Notes under the pieces: generated by a model
What the model saw: only the letters and a program-made list of their open reading frames with translations
Told to the model about the DNA's origin: nothing
Databases searched by the model: none
Position numbers and translations under genes: made by a program
Shown here: positions 32,226-44,014 of the stretch, in pieces
Layout of the letters: each line of letters opens with the position of its first letter
Position numbering within the stretch: the stretch's first letter is position 1
From: Bubalus kerabau
Taxonomy: Eukaryota; Chordata; Mammalia; Artiodactyla; Bovidae
DNA: 64,000 nt
Reading direction: 5' to 3'
Assembly: GCF_029407905.1 (NCBI RefSeq)
Contig: NC_073627.1
Coordinates: forward strand, 156,927,697-156,991,696

Positions 32226-33405
32226 AACTTCCAGATGTACAAAGTGGATTTAGAAAAGGCAGTAGAACCAGAGATAAAATTTGCCAATATTCGTTGGATC
32301 ATAGAGAAAGCAAGGGAATTCTGGAAAAACATCTATTTCTGCTTCATTGACTATGCAAAAGCCTTTGACTGTGTGGATCACAACAAACTTTGGAAAATTC
32401 TTCAAGAGATGGGAATAACAGACCACCTTACCTGCCTCCTGAGAAATCTGTATGCAGGACAATAAGCAACAGTTAGAACTGGACATGGAGCAAAGGACTG
32501 GTTCAAATTTTGGGAAAGGAGTATAACAAGGCTGTATATTGTCACCCTGCTTATTTAACTTCTATGCAGAATACATCATGTGAAATGCTGGGTTGGATAA
32601 ATCAAAGCTGGAATCAAGGTTGTGGGGAGAAACACCAACAACCTCAGATATGCAGATGATAGCATTCTAGTGGCAGAAAGCAAGAGGGACTAAAGAGCCT
32701 CTTGATGAAGGTAAAAGAGAAGAGTGAAAAACCTGGCTTAAAACTCAACATTCAAAAAACTAAGATCATGGTGTCTGGTCCCATCACTTCATAGCAAATA
32801 GAAGAAAAAATGGAAACAGTGACAGATTTTATTTTCTTAGACTCCAAAATCACTGTGGACAGTGACTGAAGCCATAAAGTTAAAAGACATTGTTACTTGG
32901 AAGAAAAGCTATGACAAACCTAGGCAGTGTATTAAGAAGCAGAGACATACTTTGCTGACAAAGTTCCAGATAGCCAAAGGTATGATTTTTTCCAGTGTAA
33001 CAGCTGGACCATAAAGAAGGCTGAGTGCCAAAGAATTGATGCTTTTGAACTATGGTATTGGAGAAGACTCTTGAGAGTCCCTTGGATAGCAAGGAGATCA
33101 AACCAGTCCATCCTAAAGGAAATCAACCATGAATATTCATTGAATGAACTGATGCTGAAGCTGAAGCTCCAATACTTTGGCCACCTGATGTGAAGAGCCA
33201 AATCACTGGAAAAGACCCTGATACTGGGAAGGATTGAGGGCAGGAAGAGAAGCGGACAGAGGATGAGATGGTTGGATGGCATCACCGACTCAATGGACAT
33301 GAGTTGGAGCAAATTCAGGAAGATGGTGAAGGACAGGGAAGCCTGGCACGCTGCCGTTCATGGGGTCACAAAGAGTCAGACACGACTGAGTGACTGAACA
33401 ACTGG
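32226..33405 (+). mobile_element. BovB LINE 5'-truncated copy (RT domain to 3' end)
   Basis: Begins within the reverse transcriptase, contains the FIDYAKAFDCVDHNKLW motif-A segment in a 76-codon frame (32235-32465), and continues out of frame to the 3' end near 33405. Frameshifts and stops show that it is dead. Confidence 0.9.
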
Positions 33406-33606
33406 TGACCCAGTAGTAAAGAATTCATCTCCCAATGCAGGAGACCCAGGCTTGATCCCTGGGTTGGGAAGATCTCCTGAAGAAGGATATGGCAACCCAC
33501 TCTAGTATTCTTGCCTGGGAAATCCCATGGATAGTGGAGCTTGGTGGGCTACAGTCCATGGGGTTGCAAAAGAGTTCAACACAACTTAGTGCCTAAACAA
33601 CTGACT
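33406..33606 (+). mobile_element. Bov-tA SINE
   Basis: Directly abuts the BovB end. It has a tRNA-like head (GTGACCCAGTAGTAAAGAAT) and BovB-derived tail ending CAACTGAC. Confidence 0.9.
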
Positions 33607-33937
33607 TTTTAAAGTGATCTTCAATAGTTTCATATATTTGCCTTTCCTATTGTGATTTTCCCTTTTCTATGGATTCTTGCTCCTTTTCTATTTAGAAAAC
33701 ACCTTTCAATATTTCTTTTAGAATAGGTTTAGTACTGTTGCATTCTTCTGGTTTTGCTTTTCTGAGAAATTCTTTCTCTCTATTCAAAATGTTTATCTTC
33801 CTGGGTAAGGTATCCTTGGTTGTGGGTTTTCCTCTTTCAGGACTTTGAATATATCACGCCACTCCATTCTGGCCTGCAAAATTTCTGCAGAGAAATCAGC
33901 TGATAGCCTTTTGAAGGTTCTCTTGCTACCTTTGTTC

Positions 33938-34085
33938 AGTCATTAAGTCATGTCCAACTCTTTGCAACCCCATGAACTGTAGCACATCAGGTTTCCTTGC
34001 CCCTCACTATCTCTTGGAGTTTGCTCAAACTTGTGTTCACTGAGTTGGTGATGCCATCCAACTATCTCATCCTCTGTCCCTGCTT
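33938..34085 (-). mobile_element. BovB 3' end fragment
   Basis: The reverse BovB tail (CAGTCATTAAGTCATGTCCA to CATCCAACTATCTCATCCTC) is embedded in the L1 relic. Confidence 0.8.
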
Positions 34086-34480
34086 CTGCTGCCTTTAGAA
34101 TCCTCTCTTTAATTATATCAACTCTTTATTTTAATTATAATATTTATGTCTTAGTGTGGGTCTGTTTGGATTCATCTTATTTGGGACCCTCTGTACTTCC
34201 TGCACCTGAATATCTATTTCCTTCTTGAAGTTTGGGAATTTTTCAGCCATCATTTCTTCAAATACATTTTTGATCCCTTTCTCTCTCTTTTCTCCTTCTG
34301 GTACCTTTATTTTTCATGCTTTATATTATCCCACAAATCTCGTATGTTGCTTTCATTTGTTTTCATTTGCCTTTCTGTGTGCTGTTCTGATTGGGTGATT
34401 TCCATTATCCTATTTTCCAGATCACTTACTTGTTCTTCTGTGTTACTTAGTTTGGTATTAACTGCTTCTAGATTGGTTTT

Positions 34481-34797
34481 GTTTTTTGTTTTTTTTTTTT
34501 AAATTTTATTTTATTTTTAAACTTTACATAACTGTATTAGTTTTGCCAAATATCAAAATGAATCCGCCACAGGTATACATGTGTTCCCCATCCTGAACCC
34601 TCCTCCCTCCTCCCTCCCCATTCCATCCCTCTGGGTCATCCCAGTGCACCAGCCCCTAGCATCCAGTATCGTGCATCGAACCTGGACTGGCAACTCATTT
34701 CATACATGATATTTTACATGTTTCAATGCCATTCTCCCAAATCTTCCCACCCTCTCCCTCTCCCACAGAGTCCATAAGACTGTTCTATACATCAGTG
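34481..34797 (-). mobile_element. Young bovine L1 (L1_BT-type) 3' end
   Basis: A reversed poly(A) and L1 3' UTR of about 310 bp (ACATGTGTTCCCCATCCTGA landmark) is flanked by a perfect 15-bp duplication TTCTAGATTGGTTTT at 34466-34480 and 34798-34812. It is a clean, fairly recent 5'-truncated insertion. Confidence 0.95.
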
Positions 34798-35045
34798 TTC
34801 TAGATTGGTTTTTATCTCAGCAATTGAGTTGTCTAATTTTGATTGGTTCCTTTTTACAGTTTCTAGTTTCTTGTTAGAGTGATCTGCATTTCTATTTAAA
34901 ATCTTTATTTCCTTCAGCCTTTTTATTACCTCTTTTTTGAGCTCAGTGTCTTGTAGACTGGTGAGGTCTGTTTCATTATTTGTTCTTTCATGGGATTTTT
35001 CTTGTTCTTTTAATTGAGAGTGATTCCTCTGATTTTTCATTTTAC

Positions 35046-36640
35046 TTCACTATCTCTGCCTGTATAACTTTAGGGGAAAATTACCTATTATGGTCCTTGA
35101 AGGGGTGTTTTTCTGTGGGAGCTCCTCTGTGTGGACTGTGTGAGTCCAGTATTGATACGGGTGTCTTTTGTCAGTGTGTGCTGGCTGTTTCCCACGTGAT
35201 GTGCTGTGCTCAGCTGCTCAGTCATGTTCGACTTTTTGCAACCTCAAGGACTATAGTCCACCAGGCTCCTGTCCATGGGGTTTTTCAGGCAAGTATACTG
35301 GAGTGGGTTGCCATTTCCTCCTCCAGGGGGATCTTGCCAACTCAAGGATCGAACCTGTGTCTCCTGCGTCACCTACACTGCACATGGATTATTTACCTCA
35401 GAGCCATCTGGGAAGCCCTATCCACTCGACAGTGGGTGTAATTAATGTTGTGATATCCAGAGCCAGCACTGGTTATTGGGCAGGGGCTCCTCTCTGTTCC
35501 ATAGCCATCACAGCCCTGTCAGGGGCAGGGTCTGCTCCCCTGTTGTTGGAGTAGAAGCCCTGATGGATGGATTAAATAACATTCTGTTGCCTTTGACTGC
35601 ATGCTCTGTCCCAAAGGAGGTGAGTGCTGAAGCAACCGAGGTCCCTGTGGTCACAGTGAACCCATTCACCACCTGTGCTGTAGTCCATGGTCACGTGCAA
35701 GCAGCCCAAGGTCACATCCTTTCCCCCATTGTGTTTATCCTACACCTCGTCCTGGGCTGGTGCTGGGGGCCAGGGCACTGTGGCTACAGGGACGAAGGTA
35801 GTTGGGTAGTTGTGCTGCCGCATGGGACCTGGCCGCCTCTATAGTAGGTCTCTCCCAGGACCTGATCATCCCAGATCCAGCTCCAAACTGTGGTAAGGAG
35901 TGGGCAGAACCAGAGCACTCCTCCCAGGAAAGGAACTGCTGCATATTCCTCCCCAGGGGCTGTCCATGTAAGACGTGTGTTTCAGAGGCACCACCCAGAT
36001 GTGCACGCCAGCACCCCTGCTTCTGCTGGACCTGTGCCCCACTGTTAATGCACTGACAATGGGCTCCAGTGGAGGACCACACTTGTCATTCCCACGCTAA
36101 CGATGGGCTTTAAGGTTCAAACCATATCACACCCCAGACCCCAGGCCGTCTCTGTGCAGCTAGACTGAGTCTTCTTCCAGGGCCCATCCACCCCAGATTC
36201 AGTGCCTAGGTGCTGCTGGTACTAGAAGCCCATCTGGTATGCATTTCGGGCTGGGAAGTGCAGCAAGGTAGCAGTCCATCTGTCTCTGCCCTGATTGTTG
36301 GTAAGCTGGCGTGCATCCTGAGAGCAGGGTCCTGACCACTCCGACCCCTCTGTCTGGCCTCCCAGCAGGCAAGGGGGATACCCTGGAAAGTACCTGTCTG
36401 TGTGGACTTTCTCGCTTATGTCCTAATCCTCTCGCCCAGGGTCCTACTGTCCCTTAACAGACTTAGGTCCTCGGACGGGGAGTGGACATGATACCTGGGA
36501 CAGCAGCACCCGTCTTGCTGTTAGACTGATGCAGTTTTATGGGTAAAACCGATGATGGAGAAGACAGAGGCGACCCTGATGTACTACGCCTCATCACACC
36601 TCCCCTTCTGAGAGCCTTCAGTTATGGGAGATGACCCATT
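35046..36640 (-). mobile_element. Probable L1 5' UTR region
   Basis: The GC-rich, gene-free sequence continues upstream of the L1 ORF1 start in the same orientation and looks like a LINE-1 5' UTR (internal promoter region). The outer limit is uncertain. Confidence 0.45.
35205..35420 (-). mobile_element. Bov-tA SINE
   Basis: Reverse Bov-tA with head at the right (CCATCTGGGAAGCCC) inserted in the L1 5' region. Confidence 0.9.
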
Positions 36641-37198
36641 CCTGTCTGAGCCAATGTTTTCTGTCGCTGTTGTGGAAAATACCCTAGGTGGTACTTTGTC
36701 TAAAATTTCTATCTTGTATCATGCCAGATACTTTTCCTACTGAATGTGATGGAATCTCAGGGAGACAAGGCAGTTCAGAATCAAGATTTGACAGGTGCGT
36801 CTAGTCAGACCTGCAGTGCCTTTGCCTGTTCCTGGGGTCACTCTGGTGGAGGTCACACTCACTCCCTGTGGCAGCCCCTTAAAGAGGTCCTAAAGGGCGT
36901 AATGAGCCCATTTTAAAGGTGGAGATCTGAATCTGCATGACAGGGCATGAAGGCAGAGATGAGTCGCCTGTTAGGACATGAAGAGCTGAAATGATTTCTT
37001 GCTAAGTGATGGTTAGTTTCCACTGAGAGATTCCTCATGTACAATAATGGAAACCATTAGCTCAAGGTACCTGTGTCAACTGTCTGCAGGCTCCCCATGT
37101 ACAGCGTCCTTCAAGCCTCTAAAAGCACATGGTGAACAGCTGGCACTCTGACTGTCCTTTCCCTGTAACCCCTGCCACTGCTCACTTGCGCACACGCG

Positions 37199-37232
<34 letters not shown>

Positions 37233-37538
37233 TACACAGGACCTCGACCTACTGTCCTGGCACCCAAACTTGTTTTGCCAGAACAGAATATATATTGTGT
37301 TGTTGCTTTGCTTACAGAGGATCCCCTAAAACACAGGGCTCTGTGTACTACCCCCTTGCCTTCTCTGCTACAGAGATCTGGTCCACAGGCAACGACTCTG
37401 TCAGAGAGGACTATTGCTTTCAGAAGCCAATGCGCAGCCCCATAGACCTCAATTGTAACTACAAATGGAAATCCCTGTAACACCCTTGAATGAACTAAAA
37501 ATGCATGGAGGGCTCTCTGACAGATCACAAATATTTGG
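36641..37538. other. Unassigned DNA with a CT/CA microsatellite
   Basis: A (CT)n(CA)n tract lies at about 37198-37236. Nothing else is recognised. Confidence 0.5.
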
Positions 37539-37547
37539 CATGAGGAA

Positions 37548-37767
37548 GTTCATGCTCATGGTCATTAGCCCTGTCTGACTCTTTGTGACCCTATGAACCC
37601 TAGACTGGCAGCCTCCTCTGTCCATGGACTTTTCCAGGCAACAACAGTGGAGTGGGTTGCATTTCCTCCTCCAGGGGATCTTCCCAATCCAGGAATCGAA
37701 CCTGAGTCTCCTGTATCTCCTGCATTGGCAGGCAGATTCTTTACCACTGAGCCACCAGGTAAGCCCC
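37548..37767 (-). mobile_element. Bov-tA SINE
   Basis: Reverse Bov-tA flanked by the 9-bp duplication CATGAGGAA at 37539-37547 and 37768-37776. Confidence 0.95.
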
Positions 37768-37984
37768 CATGAGGAAATTAGAAAGTCTTTATTGATAAGA
37801 GCTGATCTTACAAATAAGTCTGAGAGAATTAAAACAGAAATACAAAGTGTGAGAGCGTGTTAGAGGATACAGGACACAAGCACGTGTAGCTCTCACTGGC
37901 CCCCTCTGGCCTGAGTACACTAACACTGACTATTAAAATATTGCCTGAGATGGTTGTTGAGACCAAACTTCATCCCGCCCATCT

Positions 37985-38165
37985 CTCCTTCTTTGCCACC
38001 CTCACTGCCCACCCTCCAGTTTCTCTACCATAACAAGCCATGTGCTTCCTCACCCCAGGGCCTTTGCACATGCTGTTTCTTCTGCCTTTCTTCAGTTCAC
38101 TAGTCCTCCTCCCGCTTCAGGCCTCTGCTTAAACGCCCTGTCCCAGCAAGTCCACCTTCAACCTC
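37985..38165 (-). mobile_element. L2 LINE 3' fragment
   Basis: The antisense L2-like words CAGGGCCTTTGCACATGCTG and TCAGGCCTCTGCTTAAACG are present. It is old and divergent. Confidence 0.6.
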
Positions 38166-39052
38166 TGGACCATGTCAGTTCAGTTCAGTTGCTCAGTCAT
38201 GTCTGACTCTTTGCAACCCCATGAACCACAGCACCAAGCCTCCCTGTCCATCACCAACTCCCAAAGTTTATCCAAACTCATGTCCATCGAGTCGGTGATG
38301 CCATCCAGCCATCTCATCCTCTGTCGTCCCCTTCTCCTCCTGCCCCCAATCCCTCTCAGCATCAGAGTCTTTTTCAATGAGGCAAATCTTCGCATGAGGT
38401 GGCCAAAGTACTGGAGTTTCAGCTTCAGCATCAGTCCTTCCAATGAACACCCAGGACTGATCTCCTTTAGGATGGACTGGTTGGATCTCCTTGCAGTCCA
38501 AGGGACTCTCAAGAGTCTTCTCCAACACCACAGTTCAAAAGCATCAATTCTTTGGCGCTCAGCTTTCTTCACAGTCCAACTCTCACATCCATACATGACC
38601 ACTGGAAAAACCATAGCCTAGACTAGATGACCCTTTGTTGGCAAGGTAATGTCTCTGCTTTTTAATGTGCTATCTAGGTTGGTCATAACTTTCCTTCCAA
38701 GGAGTAAGCATCTTTTAACTTCATGGCTGCAGTCATCATCTGCAGTGATTTTGGAGCCCAAAAAAATAAAGTCTGACACTGTTTCCACTCTTTCCCCATC
38801 TATTTCCCATGAAGTGATGGGACCAGATGCCATGATCTTCGTTTTCTGAATGTTGAGTTTTAAGCCAACTTTTTCACTCTCCACTTTCACTTTCATCAAG
38901 AGGCTTTTGAGTTCCTCTTCACTTTCTGCCATAAGGGTGGTGTCATCTGCATATCTGAGGTTACTGATATTTCTCCAGGCAATCTTGATTCTAGCTTGTG
39001 CTTCTTTCAACCCAGCGTTTCTCATGATGTACTCTGCATAGAAGTTAAATAA

Positions 39053-40566
39053 TCAGGGTGACAATATACAGCCTTGACGTACTCCTTTTCCTATTTGGAA
39101 CCAGTCTGTTGTTCCATGTCCAGTTCTAACTGTTGCTTCCTGACCTGCATATAGGTTTCTCAAGAGGCAGGTCAGGTGGTCTGGTATTTCCATCTCTTTC
39201 AGAATTTTCCACAGTTTATTATGATCCACACAGTCAAAGGCTTTGGCATAGTCAATAAAGCAGAAATAGATGTTTTTCTGGAACTCTCTTGCTTTTTTGA
39301 TGATCCAGTGGATGTTGGCCATTTGATCTCTGGTTCTTCTGCCTTTTCTAAAACCAGCTTGAACATCTGGAAGTACATGGTTCACGTATTGCCAAAGTCT
39401 GGCTTGGAGAATTTTGAGCATCACTTTACTAGTGTGTGAGATTAGTGCAATTGTGCAGTAGTTTGAGCATTCTTTGGCATTGCCTTTCTTAGGGATTGGA
39501 ATGAAAACTGACCTTTTCCAGTCCTGTGGCCACTGCTGAGTTTTCCAAATTTGCTGGCATATTGAGTGCAGCACTTTCACAGCATCATCTTTCAGGATTT
39601 GGAATAGCTCAACTGGAATTCCATCACCTCCACTAGCTTTGTTCGTAGTGATGCTTTCTGAGGCCCACTTGACTTCACATTCCAGGATGTCTGGCTTTAG
39701 GTGAGTGATTACACCATCATGATTATCTTGGTCATGAAGCTCTTTTTTGTACACTTCTTCTGTGTATTCTTGCCACTTCTTCTTAATATCTTCTTCTTCT
39801 GTTAGGTCCATACCATTTCTGTCCTTTATTGAGCCCATCTTTGCATAAAATGTTCCCTTGGTATCTCCAATTTTCTTGAAGAGATCTCTAGTCTTTCCCA
39901 TTCTGTTGTTTTCCTCTATTTCTTTGCACTGATCGCTGAGGAATGTTTTCTTATCTCTTCTTGCAATTCTTTGGAACTCTGCATTCAGATGCTTATATCT
40001 TTCCTTTTCTCCTTTGCTTTTCGCTTCTCTTCTTTTCACAGCTATTTGTAAGGCCTCCTCAGACAGCCATTTTGCTTTTTTGCATTTCTTTTCCATGGGG
40101 ATGGTCTTGAACCCTGTCTCCTGTACAATATCATGAACCTCCATCCATAGTTCATCAGGCACTCTGTCTATCAGATCTAGTCCCTTAAATCTATTTCTCA
40201 CTTCCACTGTATAATCATAAGGGATTTGATTTAGGTCATACCTGAATGGTCTAGTGGCTTTCCCTACTTTCTTCAATTTAAGTCTGAATTTGGCAATAAG
40301 GAGTTCATGATCTGAGCCACAGTCAGCTCCCGGTCTTGTTTTTGCTGACTGTATAGAGCTTCTCCATCTTTGGCTGCAAAGAATATAATCCATCTGGTTT
40401 TGGTGTTGACCATCTGGTGATGTCCATGTGTAGAGTCTTCTCTTGTGTTGTTGGAAGAGGGTGTTTGCTATGACCAGTGCATTCTCTTGGCAAAACTCTA
40501 TTAGCCTTTGCCCTGCTTCATTCCATATTCCAAGGCTAAATTTGCCTGTTACTGCAGGTGTTTCTT
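39053..40566 (-). pseudogene. BovB endonuclease C-terminus and reverse transcriptase, ending at a premature stop
   Basis: This is the longest open frame in the window. With its SINE-derived first codons (up to 40588) it spans 511 codons. It encodes the second half of the BovB endonuclease and the reverse transcriptase through motif B (GVRQGCILSP). It then stops at TGA just before the YADD catalytic block, so the translated product would lack the catalytic aspartates. Such sequences are sometimes annotated as craniofacial development protein 2-like genes; here it is clearly transposon-encoded. Confidence 0.95.
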
Positions 40567-40831
40567 CGGAGAAGCAATGGCAACCCACTCCAGTACTCTT
40601 GCCTGGGAAATCCCATAGACAGAGGAGCCTGGTAGGCTACAGTCATGGGGTCCTGAAGAGACAGACATGACTGAGTGACTTCACTTTCACTTTTCACTTT
40701 CATTCACTGGAGAAGGAAATGGCAACCCACTCCAGTGTTCTTGCCTGGAGAATCCCAGGGATGGGGGAGCCTGGTGGGCTGCCGTCTATGGGGTTGCACA
40801 GAGTCAGACATGACTGTCGTGACTTAGCAGC
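40567..40831 (+). mobile_element. Bov-A2 SINE inside the BovB endonuclease
   Basis: Plus-strand Bov-A2 dimer, opposite in orientation to the BovB. The perfect 12-bp duplication CAGGTGTTTCTT lies at 40555-40566 and 40832-40843. The net added length of 277 bp shifts the reading frame. Confidence 0.98.
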
Positions 40832-41754
40832 CAGGTGTTTCTTGACTTTCTACTTTTGCATTCCAGTCCCCTATAATGAAAAGGATATCTTTTCTGGGTG
40901 TTAGTTCTAAAAGGTCTTGTAGTTCTTCATAGAACCGTTCAACTTCAGCTTCTTCAGCGTTACTGGTTGGGGCACAGGCTTGAATCACCATGATATTGAA
41001 TGGTTTGCCTTGGAAACAAACAGAGATCATTCTGTTGTTTTTGATATTGCAACCAAATGCTGCATTTCGGACTCTTTTGTTGACCATGGTAGTTACTCCA
41101 TTTCTTCTAAGGGATTCCTGCCCACAGTAGTAGATATAATGGTCATCTGAGTTAAATTCACCCATTCCAGTCCATTTTAGTTCACTGATTCCTAGAATGT
41201 CAACGTTCACTCTTGCCATCTCCTGTTTAACCACTTCCAATTTGCCTTGATTCATGGACCTGACATTCCAGTTTCCTATGCAATATTGCTCTTTACAGCA
41301 TCAGACCTTGCTTCTATCACCAGTCACATCCACAACTGGGTATTGTTTTTGCTTTGGCTCCATCCCTTCATTCTTTCTGGAGTTATTCTCCACTGATCTC
41401 CAGTAGCATATTGGGCACTTACCGACCCAGGGGGTTCCTCTTTCAGTATCCTATCATTTTGCCTTTTCATACTGTTCATGGGGTTCTCAAGGCAAGAATA
41501 CTGCAGTGGTTTGCTGCTCCTTACCTCGGACAGGGGGTATCTCCTCACAGTGCCCCTCCTGACCTTGAACGTGGAGTAGCTCCTCTCGGCCTTCCTGCGC
41601 CCATGCAGCTGCCACTCCTTGGATGTGGGGTTGCTCCTCTCGGCCCAGAATGCACCCTATCTACTGAGGAATACATGGTATCAAGACTTACTTGTACAGT
41701 TTACAGAACAGCAATGAGACAGATAACCACCCGGGTTAGGTTATGCTAAGGCCT

Positions 41755-41925
41755 TATCCGCACTATCTGCCAGAGCAGCTACAGGCCACATGTAGCTATT
41801 TATATTACAATGAAATAAAATTAAAAATTCAGTTCCGAAGCTCCAAGGACTATTCTGGGTGCTTAGAAACCACATGCAGCTAGCACATTGGGCAGCAGAG
41901 ACAGAATATGTCCCTCATCCCCCAA
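41755..41925. mobile_element. Old non-autonomous hAT-like element
   Basis: The CCACATGTAGCTATTTATAT and AAAATTAAAAATTCAGTTCC words match the same dispersed family as 2775-3262, in the opposite sense. Confidence 0.55.
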
Positions 41926-42179
41926 GGTTAACTGGACAGCCTTGTCTAAGCTGCTCAGTGCAAGCTCAGCTTTCTATAGCACAGGTATAAGTCTTACTAC
42001 TCAGACACTCAAGTGGCCCCATCTGTAAAATGATGATAGTGCCTAACCTTGAAGAAGTTACTGTAAGATTTTTATATCTCATATATGAAACATACACACA
42101 AAGCAACCAGTTTCCCAGCAGATACACACGTGGTGTTTTGCCGCCTGATACATCTGAGTAACTACTGGGTCTTGGTCTA

Positions 42180-42510
42180 CTTGGGATGCTGTGACAGAAA
42201 ACCAAACACTGGGTGGCTTATACACAAGAACTGCTCACAGTTCTGGAGGCTATAAGTCCAAGATCTAGGCACCAGCAGGAGGACCGGCTTCCTGGTTCAT
42301 AGACAGATGACTTACTGCTGTCCGCCATCACATACAGGAAGGGGCAAGGGAGATCTCTAGGGTCTCTTTTGTAAGGTCACCAATCCCATCAGGGGCTCTT
42401 CCTTCATGCCCTAATCACCTCCCAAAAGTCCCACCTAATACCATCACATGGAGCATCAGGATTTAACACAGTAATTTTGGGGAGACACAGCCTACACATG
42501 GGCTCAAGTT
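42180..42510 (-). mobile_element. MST/MLT-type MaLR LTR fragment
   Basis: Reverse complement of a MaLR LTR with CACAGTTCTGGAGGCTATAA, CTTCCTGGTTCATAGACAG and CCTAATCACCTCCCAAAAG landmarks. It is non-coding. Confidence 0.8.
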
Positions 42511-42599
42511 TCTGCAAAGTGTCTTCATGCAGACACACATGCTTCTCCTTGGAGTCCTGATTTGTCTCTGATATGAGATACAGAAACCTGGATACCGGT

Positions 42600-43545
42600 C
42601 AAGAAGCAACAGTTAGAACTGGACATGGAACAACGGACTGGTTCCAAATTTGGAAAGAAGTACGTCAAGGCTGCATACTGTCACCCTGCTGATTTAATTA
42701 GTATGCAGAGTACATCATGCGAAATGCCAGGCTAGATGAAGCACAAGCTGGAATCAAGATTATTGGGAGAAATATCAACAACCCAGATATGCAGATGACA
42801 CCACCCTTGTTTCAGAAAGTGAAGAGGAACTAAAGAGCCTCTTGATGAAAGAGGAGAGTAAAAAAGCTGACTTACAACCCAACATTCAAAAAATTAAGAT
42901 CATGGCATTGGTCCCATCACTTCATGGCAAATAGATGGGAAACAATGGAAACAGTGACAGACTTACATTTTCTTGGGTTCCAAAATCACTGTGGGAGAGC
43001 CATGAAATTAAAAGATGTTTGCTCCTTGGAAGAAAAGCTATGACAAACCTAGACAGTGTATTAAGAAGCAGAGACATTACTTTCCTGACAAAGGTCCATA
43101 TAGTCAAAGCTATGGTTTTCCCAGTAGTCACATACAGATGTGAGAGTTGGACCATAAAGAAGGCTGAGCGCTGAAGAATTGATGCTTTTGAACTGTGGTG
43201 TTGGAGAAGACTTTTGAGAGTCTCTTGGACAGCAAGGAGATCAAACCAGTAAATCCTAAAGGAAATCAACTCGAATATTCATTTGAAGGACTGATGCTGA
43301 AGCTGAAACTCCAATACTTTGGCAACCTGAGGCGGAGAGCCAACTCATAGGAAAACACCCTGATGCTGGGAAAGATTGAAGGTGGGAGAAGAAGCAGACG
43401 ACAGAGGACGAGATGGTTGGATGGCATTACTGACTCAATGGACATGACTGAGCAAACTCTGGGAGATAGTGAAGGAGAGAGAAGCCTGGTGTGCTGCAGT
43501 CCATAGGGTCGCAAAGAGTATGACATGTCTGAGTGACTGAACAGC
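42600..43545 (+). mobile_element. BovB LINE 3' copy
   Basis: Plus-strand BovB from just before motif B (AGAAGCAACAGTTAGAACTG) to the 3' end. It is disabled by frameshifts, and its sense is opposite to the long BovBs on either side. Confidence 0.9.
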
Positions 43546-43892
43546 AGTACTCTGATCCCTTAAAGGCCTGAGGAAATCTGACTCTGAAATGCTTGCAACA
43601 TTCCTGTCCTACCCAGGATTTCTCTCCATCTTGGATTCTTCCAAGAATGTTCTTCGGAAATGCAAGGTCATTTCAGAAGACTTTACCCTGATTTCAGCTG
43701 CTTTACCCTGGTGAGGTCTGAGTTGCTTGTTACTCCCTTGGAAAGTGTTTATTGCTCACCGTTGTGTTGGTAGCCATCAGCGGTTGAGGGGTAAGTGATA
43801 ACTAAAGGTCCATAACGTCTCTCCACCAGAATCCTCCACAAGCCACGGGTTGCATGCTTCTCTTTCTAGGTCCTTCATCCACAAATCCAAAC
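43546..43892. other. Unassigned DNA
   Basis: Nothing recognised. Confidence 0.5.
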
Positions 43893-43900
43893 CACCTTTT

Positions 43901-44006
43901 AGGGAATTCCCCAGCAGTCCAGCAGTTAAGACTCTGCACTTAAACCACAGAGGGCACAGGTTAACTAAGACCCCACATGCTGTGTGGTGTGCCCCTTGGA
44001 AAAAAA
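43901..44006 (+). mobile_element. CHR-type SINE fragment
   Basis: Short SINE (AGGGAATTCCCCAGCAGTCC start, A-run end) flanked by the 8-bp duplication CACCTTTT at 43893-43900 and 44007-44014. Confidence 0.8.
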
Positions 44007-44014
44007 CACCTTTT

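Larger units (their letters stand above)
33607..35045 (-). mobile_element. L1/HAL1-type LINE ORF1 region, interrupted
   Basis: Minus-strand LINE-1 relic. 34813-35040 encodes the start of an ORF1-like coiled-coil protein (MKNQRNHSQLKEQEKSHERT, then LKKEVIKRLKEIK). 33680-33930 corresponds to the ORF1 C-terminal region (an AEILQARMEW-type stretch). A BovB-type tail (33938-34085) and a younger L1 3' end (34481-34797) interrupt it. Which L1 or HAL1 subfamily is not certain. Confidence 0.7.
38172..41650 (-). mobile_element. Nearly complete BovB (RTE-type) LINE
   Basis: Nearly full-length minus-strand BovB, from GC-rich 5' sequence (about 41520-41650) to an (ACTGA)n 3' end at 38172-38190. An AP-type endonuclease (41255-40844, then from 40566; IGDWNAK and GSDHELL motifs) precedes the reverse transcriptase (FIDYAKAFD at about 39233-39259, GVRQGCILSP, YADD at 38953-38942) and the C-terminal region. 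Setting aside the SINE at 40567-40831 and one duplication copy, everything from 41255 to 38180 lies in a single frame of about 933 codons. That frame is interrupted only by TGA at 39055-39053, after SP and before LFN, and by TAG at 38620-38618. Confidence 0.95.

Noticed and set aside
38180..38614. 144- and 135-codon minus-strand frames as small genes
   Set aside because: They are parts of the same BovB reading frame separated by single stop codons.
39053..41255. Endonuclease/RT frames as a host gene (craniofacial development protein 2-like)
   Set aside because: Motifs, 5' and 3' ends and multiple copies nearby show that this is a BovB retrotransposon.
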